Shown in pieces: positions 25,814 to 34,113 of a DNA stretch of 64,000 nt. The notes beneath the pieces were generated by a model, which was not told where the DNA came from, made no database searches, and saw only the letters and a list, made by a program, of their open reading frames with translations. The DNA lies in assembly GCF_002009425.1 (NCBI RefSeq), contig NZ_CP019936.1, forward strand, positions 1,225,001 to 1,289,000. The letters are read 5' to 3'. Position numbers and translations under genes: made by a program. The stretch comes from Thiosocius teredinicola (GTDB lineage Bacteria > Pseudomonadota > Gammaproteobacteria > Chromatiales > Chromatiaceae). How positions within the stretch are numbered: position 1 is the first letter of the stretch; every line of letters begins with the position of its first letter.

Positions 25814-25850
25814 TCTCGGCGCTCAGTAATTAGCCAGGTGGAAAGAGTTC

Positions 25851-26390
25851 ATGCTTGAGTTTGTGGGTGATCGCTGGCGCACCGCCGTGCGCGGCATCGT
25901 GCTGGTCGGATTGACCATGGTTCTGGCGGCCTGTGGCGGTTATACCCGTACCGACCGCCCGGCCGATGTCGAAACGCGTAGCGAAACACCGCCGCCGACC
26001 GACGGCCGCCCGCAGATCGCGGCGTACAAGCCGCCGGCACAGCCTAAATTCGCCAAACCCGCACCGAAACGGGCCGTCGAGGTGCTGATGCGGCGTTCGA
26101 GCGATCAGCAGCGCGCCGGTGATCTCGACGGCGCCACCGTCAGCCTTGAAAGGGCATTGCGTATCTCGCCCGACGATGCGGCGCTGTGGAACCGCCTCGC
26201 CGAGGTTCGCATGGCCCAGCAGCGCCACGCGCTGGTCGTCCAGCTTGCTGCCAAATCGAATGCACTGGCGAGTGCCAACGATCGCGATCTGCGTCGCCGC
26301 AACTGGTTGCTGATTGCCGGTGCCAAGCGCGCCATGGGCGACGCCTCCGGGGCGCGGTATGCTGAGAACCAGGCAGCCGCATCACGCTGA
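25851..26390 (+). CDS. TPR-containing lipoprotein downstream of PBP1B
   Basis: A 179-residue predicted lipoprotein with lipobox LAAC around residue 27 (MVLAACGGY). A Pro-rich linker (TPPPTDGRPQIAAYKPPAQP) leads to TPR-like helices (about 75-175), with RSSDQQRAGDLDGATVSLER as the first repeat. The start is preceded by GGTGGAAAGAG. It follows mrcB by 37 bases and is probably in the same operon, which suggests an outer-membrane factor working with PBP1B; that is inference. Confidence 0.82.
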   Translation: MLEFVGDRWRTAVRGIVLVGLTMVLAACGGYTRTDRPADVETRSETPPPTDGRPQIAAYKPPAQPKFAKPAPKRAVEVLMRRSSDQQRAGDLDGATVSLERALRISPDDAALWNRLAEVRMAQQRHALVVQLAAKSNALASANDRDLRRRNWLLIAGAKRAMGDASGARYAENQAAASR

Positions 26391-26411
26391 ACTAAACGGA
26401 GCCCGCACGCC

Positions 26412-26699
26412 ATGGCCGATATCCAGCTTTCATCCGAACTACTCGACGACATCCAACAGGCGGTGTTGAAACAAGACCCGGACGCCGACGCCGGGGTTGT
26501 CATGCAATACCTGGTCGCCGTGACCGGCTACATACTTGCCAACCAACGCTCGATGCCGCCGGCCGACCGCGAAGCCTTTCTCGACGAGCTGTGCGGCTTT
26601 GCCCGTCATGTGCACGACGATGTTTCCAAGCCCGCCGCGCAGCCGGCCGCACCACCGGCAGGCCAGGCATTCGGCTACTGGGAACCGCCGAAGAGCTGA
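26412..26699 (+). CDS. Hypothetical protein (95 aa)
   Basis: A small acidic helical protein (ADIQLSSELLDDIQQAVLKQ) with a Pro/Ala-rich tail. GGAG lies upstream of the ATG, and the gene follows the TPR lipoprotein after 21 bases, so it is probably the end of that operon. I recognise no domain and see no signal peptide, so it is probably cytoplasmic. Confidence 0.7.
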   Translation: MADIQLSSELLDDIQQAVLKQDPDADAGVVMQYLVAVTGYILANQRSMPPADREAFLDELCGFARHVHDDVSKPAAQPAAPPAGQAFGYWEPPKS

Positions 26700-26809
26700 G
26701 TGCGGCGGCTGGACCTCACCGCGTTGGTCGCGGTGAATTTCCCTGTCGCACTGAAGTCTTACGCCGCTTCGGTATAGAATCTCGGTACTAGACCGAGAGT
26801 GATGCCCGT

Positions 26810-27307
26810 TTGAGCAATCCCTACGCCGCCGACAAACTGATTGCGCAAGCCCGCCAGCTGGCGGCCGAATATCGCCGGACGATGGGTAAACCGCTGCCCG
26901 GCATCAGCAATGAGATCGCCGAACACGACGCCGCCCGCCTGTTGAACCTCGAGCCGTCGTCGAATGCCGAGGCCGGCTGGGACGCCGTCGATCCGCAGAG
27001 CGGTGCACGCATCCAGATCAAGAGCCGCACCATCTTCGACGAGAGCAAGAGCGGACAACGCATCGGCCAGCTCAAGATGAACCAGCAATGGGACGCGGTG
27101 GTGCTGGTGTTGATGGACGAAGACTACGAGCCCTACGAGATCTACCAGGCCTCGCGTGATGACCTGGCCGAGTTCGTGGATGCGTCCAGCAGCAGCCGGC
27201 AGAAGCGCGGCGCCATGTCGGTGGCGCGCTTCAAGGTGATCGGCGAACTCGTCTGGGACAAGGTCAACGGTCGCCAGGACGGCGTGTGGGACAACCAGAC
27301 CGGCTGA
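26810..27307 (+). CDS. PD-(D/E)XK nuclease-like hypothetical protein
   Basis: A 165-residue soluble protein starting at TTG 26810. The segments NEIAEHDAARLLNL and then AGWDAVDPQSGARIQIKSRT give the Glu ... Asp ... Gln-x-Lys spacing typical of restriction-endonuclease-like folds. DAVVLVLMDEDYEPYEIYQA forms the following core strand. The reaction is not known; DNA cleavage or a structural role is possible. It lies just upstream of the DinG-type helicase, 24 bases apart, so a shared DNA-metabolism role is plausible. Confidence 0.7.
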   Translation: MSNPYAADKLIAQARQLAAEYRRTMGKPLPGISNEIAEHDAARLLNLEPSSNAEAGWDAVDPQSGARIQIKSRTIFDESKSGQRIGQLKMNQQWDAVVLVLMDEDYEPYEIYQASRDDLAEFVDASSSSRQKRGAMSVARFKVIGELVWDKVNGRQDGVWDNQTG

Positions 27308-27330
27308 TTGCCGCGTTTTCTGTATAGCGA

Positions 27331-29235
27331 ATGGATATCGATGATGTACTCGGCCCCGAAGGGCTGTTGGCGCGCACCGTTGAGGGTTTCGCCTATCGTC
27401 AGCAGCAGCTCGAGATGGCCAACACGGTCGCCGAGGCGTTGGAGCAGGGCGGCCAACTGATCGCCGAGGCCGGCACCGGTACCGGCAAAACCTTCGCCTA
27501 CCTTGTACCGGCGTTGCTGTCCGGGCAGAAGGTCATCATCTCCACCGGTACCCGCAACCTGCAGGACCAACTCTTTCTGCGCGATCTGCCCCGCCTGCGC
27601 GATGCCATGGCCAGCCCCGCCAAGGTCGCCCTACTGAAGGGCCGCGCCAACTATCTGTGCGTGCATCGCATGGAGACCAATCTGCAGGACAGCCGCGGCC
27701 ACACGCCCGAGGGTCTGCGTTGGTTGCTGCAGGTGCGCGACTGGGCGGGCACGACCCAACGCGGCGATATCAGCGAGCTTGCCGATATTCCCGAAGATGC
27801 CAGCATCTGGCCGCTGGTGACCTCGACCACCGACAACTGCCTGGGCCAGGAGTGTGCGGCGTGGAGCAAGTGTCACCTGGTCGAGGCGCGTCGGCGCGCG
27901 CAGGAGGCCGACGTGGTGGTCGTCAATCATCACCTGCTGTGCGCCGATTTCGCGATCAAGGACGACGGTTTCGGCGAGCTGTTGCCCGGTGCCGATGCCT
28001 TCATCATCGATGAAGCGCACCAGCTGCCCGAGGTCGCGAGCAATTTTTTCGGCACTACCGTGAGTACGCGCCAGATCGTCGACCTGACGCGCGATACCCA
28101 GGCCGAGTATCACCGTGAGGCGGGCGATCTGCCGAAGATCCTCGAACAGACCGATGCCACCGCCAAGGCCGCGCGTGATCTGCGCCTGGCTTTCGGCCAG
28201 TCGCTGCGACGCGGTGCCTGGAACGAGGTTGAGGCAGACGATGGGGTGATGCATGCGATCGACCACTGCCGCACGCAGCTCGATACGCTCAAACAGATGC
28301 TCGAAGCGATCCAGGGGCGCGGCAAGGGGCTGGACGCCTGCATGGCGCGTTGCGAGACGTTATCGCTCGAGCTGCAGCAACTGGTTGAACCGTCTGAGGG
28401 CAGCGAAGACATCCGCTGGTTCGAGACGCACACCCAAAGCGTGCGCCTGAACAGCACACCGTTGGACATCGCCGACGTGTTCGGTCAACAGATGCAGCGT
28501 CACCCGGCGGCCTGGGTGTTTACCTCGGCAACGCTGGCTGTCGGCGAGAGTTTCGAACACTTTCAGCGCCAGCTCGGCGTGTTCGACGCGACCACCCGCA
28601 AGTGGGACAGCCCCTTCGACTACCAGAACCAAGCCTTGTGGTTCGTGCCGCGCGGCATGCCGCAGCCGAACGAACCCGGCTACACCGCCGCGGTTGTCGA
28701 TCTTGTCGTGCCGATCGTGCAGGCCAGTCGTGGACGCGCGTTTCTGTTGTTCACCAGTCATCGTGCGTTGCGTGAAGCGGCGAACCTGCTGGCCGATGAG
28801 GTCGATTTTCCGCTGCTGGTGCAGGGCAGTGCGCCGAAGGCCGAGCTGCTCGAACGCTTCGTTGACGACGGCAATGCCATCCTTCTCGGCACCGCCAGTT
28901 TTTGGGAGGGCGTCGATGTGCGCGGCGAGGCGCTGTCGCTGGTGGTGATCGACAAGCTGCCGTTCGCCTCGCCGGGCGATCCGGTATTGCAGGCCAGGCT
29001 CGACGCGATCAAACGGCGCGGCGGCAATGCCTTCATGCAGCACCAGGTACCGCAGGCAGCGATCGCGTTGAAGCAGGGCGCCGGCCGCCTGATCCGTGAT
29101 GTGACCGATCGCGGCGTGTTGGTAATGTGCGATCCGCGGCTGTTGAAAAAGGGTTACGGGCAGACGTTTCTCGATGCCATGCCGGCATTCGCCCGCACGC
29201 GCGAACTCGAACAGGTATTGGCGTTTTTCGATTAG
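27331..29235 (+). CDS. DinG/YoaA-family ATP-dependent DNA helicase
   Basis: A 634-residue superfamily 2 XPD-like 5'-3' helicase. Walker A AGTGTGKT contains Lys53. Four cysteines suited to a 4Fe-4S cluster are Cys110 (RANYLC), Cys170, Cys175 and Cys181 (DNCLGQEC, SKC). The DEAH box is at 227-230 (IIDEAHQL), and motif VI lies near ALKQGAGRLIRD. Length and Cys spacing fit YoaA, which in E. coli acts with HolC at stalled forks. The cysteines argue against the cluster-less branch of the family. Confidence 0.93.
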   Translation: MDIDDVLGPEGLLARTVEGFAYRQQQLEMANTVAEALEQGGQLIAEAGTGTGKTFAYLVPALLSGQKVIISTGTRNLQDQLFLRDLPRLRDAMASPAKVALLKGRANYLCVHRMETNLQDSRGHTPEGLRWLLQVRDWAGTTQRGDISELADIPEDASIWPLVTSTTDNCLGQECAAWSKCHLVEARRRAQEADVVVVNHHLLCADFAIKDDGFGELLPGADAFIIDEAHQLPEVASNFFGTTVSTRQIVDLTRDTQAEYHREAGDLPKILEQTDATAKAARDLRLAFGQSLRRGAWNEVEADDGVMHAIDHCRTQLDTLKQMLEAIQGRGKGLDACMARCETLSLELQQLVEPSEGSEDIRWFETHTQSVRLNSTPLDIADVFGQQMQRHPAAWVFTSATLAVGESFEHFQRQLGVFDATTRKWDSPFDYQNQALWFVPRGMPQPNEPGYTAAVVDLVVPIVQASRGRAFLLFTSHRALREAANLLADEVDFPLLVQGSAPKAELLERFVDDGNAILLGTASFWEGVDVRGEALSLVVIDKLPFASPGDPVLQARLDAIKRRGGNAFMQHQVPQAAIALKQGAGRLIRDVTDRGVLVMCDPRLLKKGYGQTFLDAMPAFARTRELEQVLAFFD

Positions 29236-29267
29236 ACTCGGGCGTCTGTCCATGCAAGGGGAGTTCG

Positions 29268-29846
29268 ATGCGTTCAGCCAATATGGCGCGGTGGATCCTG
29301 GCGCTTGCCACGACGCTGCTTTGCGCAAGTGCGACGGCAGGCAGCGACGTGGTCGTCGAGGTCGAACCCGAGACCGGGATCAAACATTGGCACTATGAAG
29401 GCGATGGGCTGGCCATTGAGTTGGTCCAGGTCCCACCCGATTTCATCCGCGCGAGTTACAGTGCGCGCGATCTGCCGGACGATGTCATCGAGCCGGTCGC
29501 CACGCGTTGCGTATTCGGCACCATCATTCGCAATGTTGCCGGCAAACCGCTCAGCTATCGCGTAGCCGATTGGACCTACAAAGTAGAAGGCGGCGACGAA
29601 CAAGCGATCAAGACCAAGTCGGATTGGCTCAAAGAATGGCATGGCATGGGGGTGCGATTCAGTTGGTCGATGTTGGCTGACGATGTCACCTTTGCCGAGG
29701 GTGACTGGATACAGGGGTTTACCACCCTGGCGGAACCGCACGGTAGTCGTCTGGACATCACGGTGCGCTGGTCCATCGAAGGAAAACACTATGAAAAGAA
29801 ATTGCCTGATCTTGAATGTGCGCCGGCACCTAACAACGGCGCTTAG
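29268..29846 (+). CDS. Hypothetical exported protein
   Basis: A 192-residue protein from ATG 29268, behind AAGGGGAG, with signal peptide MARWILALATTLLCASATAG. The mature part is a beta-rich domain (HYEGDGLAIELVQVPPDFIR, DWTYKVEGGDEQ) that I do not recognise. Its 3' end overlaps the start of the thioredoxin-like gene by 56 bases in another frame, suggesting an operon. It is probably periplasmic. Confidence 0.8.
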   Translation: MRSANMARWILALATTLLCASATAGSDVVVEVEPETGIKHWHYEGDGLAIELVQVPPDFIRASYSARDLPDDVIEPVATRCVFGTIIRNVAGKPLSYRVADWTYKVEGGDEQAIKTKSDWLKEWHGMGVRFSWSMLADDVTFAEGDWIQGFTTLAEPHGSRLDITVRWSIEGKHYEKKLPDLECAPAPNNGA

Positions 29847-30357
29847 TCTGCTGGTGCTGGCAGGCGGCCTGGGCGCGTTTGCTGCACAGGCGGCTGAACT
29901 GCCGCCGCTTGGTCACCAGATGAATCCGATCACGCCGGCGATCGAAGCACCGGCATTCGAACTGCCCGACATGGACGGCGAACTGCATACGCTCGAGGCG
30001 TATCGCGGCAAGGTCGTCATGCTGAACTTCTGGGCGACCTGGTGCCCGCCGTGCCGGCGTGAAATGCCGTCGATGCAGCGCCTGTACGACAAGTATGCCG
30101 AGCGAGGCCTGACCGTCGTTGCGGTCAACCAGTGGGAAGATCCTGACCTGGTATTCGAGTTCACCGGACGTTTGAGTGTCGATCCGACGTTTCCGATTCT
30201 GTTCGATCGCGACAGCCGGGTGGCAGAGGCCTACAAGGTGAAAGGGCTGCCGACGACCTACCTGTTGGACCGCGACGGCCGGATCCGCTACCAGGCGATC
30301 GGTGGGCGGGAGTTCGATCATCCGGAAGTGGAACGGCTGATCGAAGGCCTGCTGTGA
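29791..30357 (+). CDS. TlpA/ResA-like thioredoxin-fold protein
   Basis: A 188-residue exported thiol-disulfide protein: signal peptide to about AAQA, then a TlpA-like fold with FWATWCPPCRREMPS (redox WCPPC) and cis-Pro loop GLPTTYLLD. It probably reduces disulfides in periplasmic proteins such as cytochromes. ATG 29791 follows GAAGGA and gives a proper signal peptide, although it overlaps the preceding gene by 56 bases; GTG 29818 is a weaker alternative. Confidence 0.9.
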   Translation: MKRNCLILNVRRHLTTALSLLVLAGGLGAFAAQAAELPPLGHQMNPITPAIEAPAFELPDMDGELHTLEAYRGKVVMLNFWATWCPPCRREMPSMQRLYDKYAERGLTVVAVNQWEDPDLVFEFTGRLSVDPTFPILFDRDSRVAEAYKVKGLPTTYLLDRDGRIRYQAIGGREFDHPEVERLIEGLL

Positions 30358-30385
30358 GCCTGGTTTCGTCGGCGGAGGACATGGC

Positions 30386-31027
30386 ATGACGGTTGAGACA
30401 TCCGACTTGTTGTTGTTCGCCGGTTTTTCCTTGGTCATGGTGCTGACGCCCGGGCCGAACATGATCTACCTGATCTCGCGCTCGATCTGCCAGGGGCATA
30501 TGGCCGGCGTGATCTCGCTGATGGGCGTGATGCTCGGTTTCGTCGTCCACATGTTGGCGGCGGCACTCGGCCTGTCGGCGTTGTTTTTGACCGTGCCGAT
30601 CGCCTACGACGCGGTCAAGTTGGCCGGGGCACTTTACCTGTTGTATCTGGCCTGGCAGGCGGTCAAGCCAGGCGCACGTTCGCCGTTCGAGGCACGCGAT
30701 CTGCCGGCCGATGGCACGGTCAAGCTGTTTGCGATGGGCTTTTTGACCAACCTGCTCAACCCCAAGATCGCGATCTTCTACCTGTCGATCTTTCCGCAGT
30801 TTGTCTCGCCAGAGCATGGCTCGGTGTTTATGCAAAGCCTGCTGCTGGGTGGGATTCAGATATCCGTCAGCTTTACGGTCAACCTGGCGATTGCCCTGTC
30901 GGCAGCCGGGGTGGCGGCCTGGTTCAGTCGCAATGCCACCTGGCTGGCGATTCAGCGTTACCTGATGGGTGGTGTGCTCGCCGGTCTAGCGGTTCATCTG
31001 ATCAGCGAAGAACGCCGCACCGCCTGA
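30386..31027 (+). CDS. LysE/RhtB-family amino-acid exporter
   Basis: A 213-residue inner-membrane protein with about six hydrophobic segments and the LysE signature near the start (TPGPNMIYLISRSICQG). The family exports basic amino acids, homoserine or threonine; the substrate here is unknown. A GGAGG box lies eight bases before ATG 30386. Probably monocistronic. Confidence 0.93.
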   Translation: MTVETSDLLLFAGFSLVMVLTPGPNMIYLISRSICQGHMAGVISLMGVMLGFVVHMLAAALGLSALFLTVPIAYDAVKLAGALYLLYLAWQAVKPGARSPFEARDLPADGTVKLFAMGFLTNLLNPKIAIFYLSIFPQFVSPEHGSVFMQSLLLGGIQISVSFTVNLAIALSAAGVAAWFSRNATWLAIQRYLMGGVLAGLAVHLISEERRTA

Positions 31028-31164
31028 TCCAGGCTTGTGCCTGAGTACGCAAATACTCATCCGTTGGCGTGTCCAATGATGCCCGGGACAAAACCTTAGT
31101 TTGTGTATGTCAACTGGCCTGATGCCTGCTAGAGTGCTCGGCTTCGTCCGCTCGAGAAACCACC

Positions 31165-32844
31165 TTGCCCCATCGTCTGATCAATGGCCTGCACTTCCGT
31201 AACCTTCGCGGCGATATCTACGGTGGTTTGACTGCAGCGGTCGTGGCTTTGCCGTTGGCACTGGCGATGGGGGTTTCGTCGGGCGCGGGCGCGATTGCCG
31301 GTGTCTACGGCGCGGTCTGTGTCGGGTTCTTCGCCTCGTTGTTCGGCGGTACACCGTCACAGGTCTCCGGCCCAACGGGGCCGATGACCGTGGTGATGGC
31401 GGCGATATTCACCCAGTACACGGCGATGTTTCCGGCTGACCCGGCACATGGTGCGGCGATCGCCTTCACCGTCGTGATGATGGGCGGCGTTTTGCAGGTG
31501 CTGTTCGGTCTGCTGCGATTCGGCAAGTTCATCGAACTGGTACCGCTGCCGGTCGTGTCGGGATTCATGAGCGGTGTCGGCGTGATCATTGTGCTGCTGC
31601 AATTGCCGCCCTTGCTCGGCTCTGCCGCACAAGCAGGGCCGCTGGCCTCGGCCGCCATGCTGCCGCAGGCGTGGCAACAGCTCAATTCACCGGCGCTGAT
31701 CCTCGGCTTGCTCAGCCTGCTGATCGTCTATCTCATGCCGGCCTCCTGGGGTCGCTATGTACCGTCACCGTTGGTCGCTCTGATCGTGGGGACGCTCGCA
31801 GCGATGCTGTTGTTGCAGCCGGACGCACTCCCGATCCTCGGCGATATCCCGACCGGACTGCCGTCATTGCAGTGGCCGACCATCGAAACGCCGCTGCTGG
31901 CCGATATGTTCGTGTCGGCACTGACGCTCGCCGCACTGGGATCGATCGATTCGCTGCTGACGTCCTTGGTGGCCGACAACGTAACCCGCACCTATCACAA
32001 TTCCGATCGCGAACTGATCGGCCAGGGCATCGGCAACTCGGTTGCCGGTCTGCTGGGCGGGCTGCCGGGTGCGGGCGCGACGATGCGCACGGTCGTCAAC
32101 GTCAAGGCCGGCGGACGCACGCCGATCTCCGGCGCACTGCATGCGCTGGTGCTGCTGGCCATCGTGTTGGGCGCCGGCGCACTGGCCAGCCACATACCGC
32201 ACGCGGTGCTGGCCGGCATCCTGATCAAGGTCGGCGTCGATATCGTCGATTGGGATTTCTTTCGCCGCCTGCGCAACACACCGAGCACCGAGGTGTTCGT
32301 CATGCTCGTGGTGCTGGGCCTGACCGTCTTTGCCGACCTGATCGAGGCGGTCGCCGTGGGCATGGCGATCGCCGGCCTGCTGTTCATGAAGCGTATGTCC
32401 GATCTGCAGTTGGCCAGCATCAACGTGTACCGCGATGTCGACGAAAGCACGCCGCTTGCGGTTGAGGAAAAGGCAATCGTGCGCGCCTCCGGCGGCAGGA
32501 TCATGCTGATCCACTTCGGCAGCCCGATGAGTTTCGGTGCCGCCAAGGGTATGGCCCGGCAATTGTCCATGGTGGCCGGCTACGATGTGTTGGTGCTCGA
32601 TCTCTCGGATATGCCGATGATCGACTATACGGCGACGCGCGCACTGCTGGACGTAGTGAGCAGCGCATGTGAATCGGGTCGGCGGGTCGTCATTGCCGGT
32701 GGCCGCAAGCCGGTGATGAAGATGCTCGATACCCAGGGCATCACGCGTGCGGTCACGGTAGCCTGCCAAGGCAGCCTGCAACCCAGCCGGATCGACGCGC
32801 TGCGCTTTGCCGCATCGCTGTTGGAGCAAGCGCCGCCCGGCTAG
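31165..32844 (+). CDS. SulP-family inorganic anion transporter with STAS domain
   Basis: A 559-residue transporter starting at TTG. It has about ten to twelve membrane segments (GDIYGGLTAAVVALPLALAM, then FGGTPSQVSGPTGPMTVV) and ends in a cytoplasmic STAS domain (about 440-550; YDVLVLDLSDMPMIDYTAT). SulP proteins carry sulfate, bicarbonate or other anions; the substrate cannot be settled from sequence. In a sulfur-metabolising cell, sulfate exchange or bicarbonate uptake are both reasonable. Confidence 0.93.
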   Translation: MPHRLINGLHFRNLRGDIYGGLTAAVVALPLALAMGVSSGAGAIAGVYGAVCVGFFASLFGGTPSQVSGPTGPMTVVMAAIFTQYTAMFPADPAHGAAIAFTVVMMGGVLQVLFGLLRFGKFIELVPLPVVSGFMSGVGVIIVLLQLPPLLGSAAQAGPLASAAMLPQAWQQLNSPALILGLLSLLIVYLMPASWGRYVPSPLVALIVGTLAAMLLLQPDALPILGDIPTGLPSLQWPTIETPLLADMFVSALTLAALGSIDSLLTSLVADNVTRTYHNSDRELIGQGIGNSVAGLLGGLPGAGATMRTVVNVKAGGRTPISGALHALVLLAIVLGAGALASHIPHAVLAGILIKVGVDIVDWDFFRRLRNTPSTEVFVMLVVLGLTVFADLIEAVAVGMAIAGLLFMKRMSDLQLASINVYRDVDESTPLAVEEKAIVRASGGRIMLIHFGSPMSFGAAKGMARQLSMVAGYDVLVLDLSDMPMIDYTATRALLDVVSSACESGRRVVIAGGRKPVMKMLDTQGITRAVTVACQGSLQPSRIDALRFAASLLEQAPPG

Positions 32845-32906
32845 CGCGCGGCGTCGCAGCGACAAGCGGCTTGCAAGCAGCGCCTTCGATCGCCAATGAT
32901 TGCGCT

Positions 32907-33314
32907 ATGCGCGACCTGATCCATCTGAAAACCCGCAGTCGTGAAGTGCTCGTCGATATCACCGACGAGGTGCGGCGTGTCGTCACGCAGTCCGGCATCC
33001 GCAACGGCCTGGTCAATGTCTACGCGCAGGGCGCGACCGCTGCGGTCATGATCCAGGAGAACTGGGACGACAGCGTGCAGACGGATGTCGTCAACCTGCT
33101 ACGTGAACTGATCCCCAAAGGTGTTTGGCTGCATGATCGGCAGGACGGCAACGGCGACTCGCATCTCAAGGCCGGTTTGGTCGGCCCGTCGGAGTCGGTA
33201 CCGCTGATCGAAGGCGAACTCGGCCTGTCGCGTTGGCAGAACATCTTTTTTTGCGAGTTCGACGGTCCGCGCAGTGACCGGCGTGCCGTGGTAACTATCG
33301 TGAACACCGACTAG
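32907..33314 (+). CDS. YjbQ-family (UPF0047) protein
   Basis: A 135-residue protein of the YjbQ family, some members of which show thiamine-phosphate synthase activity. Conserved segments are GLVNVYAQGATAAVMIQENW, the His-containing LKAGLVGPSESVPLIEG and QNIFFCEFDGPR. The start at ATG 32907 matches family length (about 138); an ATG at 32871 would add twelve uncharacteristic residues. Confidence 0.88.
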   Translation: MRDLIHLKTRSREVLVDITDEVRRVVTQSGIRNGLVNVYAQGATAAVMIQENWDDSVQTDVVNLLRELIPKGVWLHDRQDGNGDSHLKAGLVGPSESVPLIEGELGLSRWQNIFFCEFDGPRSDRRAVVTIVNTD

Positions 33315-33337
33315 GCGAATGCTGAGCGGGTCTTTAC

Positions 33338-33811
33338 ATGTCTGAACATGTTGAACAACAGCCGGCTGCAGTGGCCCGCTATGTGTGGCGCTATACCATC
33401 GTGTATTCGCTCGCGGTATTGGCGACCGCTGCGGTGTTGCTGATGCTGGATATCCAGGGCAACGCCGGCGCCGCCATGGGAGCTGTCGTGATCGGTGTCG
33501 TGGCGGCAGCCATGTTGTTTGTAAAGGAACAGCGGCGGGTTCCGACGCCGGCGGAACGCGGGTGGCTGGTGGCCGGCTCCCTGCTGACCAGTTGGCTTAT
33601 CTCGCTACTGCTGTTCGCGCTGTTTATCGTTGTGATGACGGGCTTCGAGGGTTTGCGCGCTTCGCTGTTGCTGCTGGGCGACTATCAATTGCACGTGCTT
33701 ATCGGTGTGGTTGCCGTCTCGAGCGCACTGCATGCACTGGTTTTGTGGTTCTTCTACGGTCTGTTCGCCAAGCAGCAGTTGCGCGCGTTGCAGCAATCAG
33801 ACGGCGCCTAA
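33338..33811 (+). CDS. Small four-helix membrane protein (ABZJ_00895-like)
   Basis: A 157-residue inner-membrane protein with four hydrophobic segments (TIVYSLAVLATAAVLLML; AAMGAVVIGVVAAAML; LLTSWLISLLLFALFIVV; LIGVVAVSSALHALVLWFF). The cytoplasmic loop RRVPTPAERGWLV resembles the ABZJ_00895 family, whose function is unknown. It follows the YjbQ gene by 23 bases and may share its transcript. Confidence 0.75.
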   Translation: MSEHVEQQPAAVARYVWRYTIVYSLAVLATAAVLLMLDIQGNAGAAMGAVVIGVVAAAMLFVKEQRRVPTPAERGWLVAGSLLTSWLISLLLFALFIVVMTGFEGLRASLLLLGDYQLHVLIGVVAVSSALHALVLWFFYGLFAKQQLRALQQSDGA

Positions 33812-34113
33812 AAGCCGCACGGGCGTGACGCCCGCGACGCAGCCGATAATTTTCCCTTATCGGTGTCATGACATATACTCGACCCAGACCGCACCGTGAA
33901 ATGCAGTCTATTTACACGGTATACGGGCGGAATCGCGAGCCAGGCACCGGGAAGAGTCAAGCCAGCGATCGCTTTCAAGGACGAGCCAAGCGTGCGACCG
34001 ATATCGGGTTGATGGCTTCCATGTCGAGTGGGCCGTCGATTCGCCGGCCAGGTCATTGATAAAACTGATAACGACAACATGCACCAAGGCGTGTTTGGGA
34101 TGCATGGACAGTA
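33812..34113. other. Intergenic region upstream of a diguanylate cyclase
   Basis: About 300 bases. A small GC hairpin (GGGCG-TGA-CGCCC, 33821-33833) without a T-tract follows the preceding gene. Beyond it lies moderately AT-rich sequence that probably holds the promoter of the 34114 gene. No coding signal or RNA gene was seen. Confidence 0.4.
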
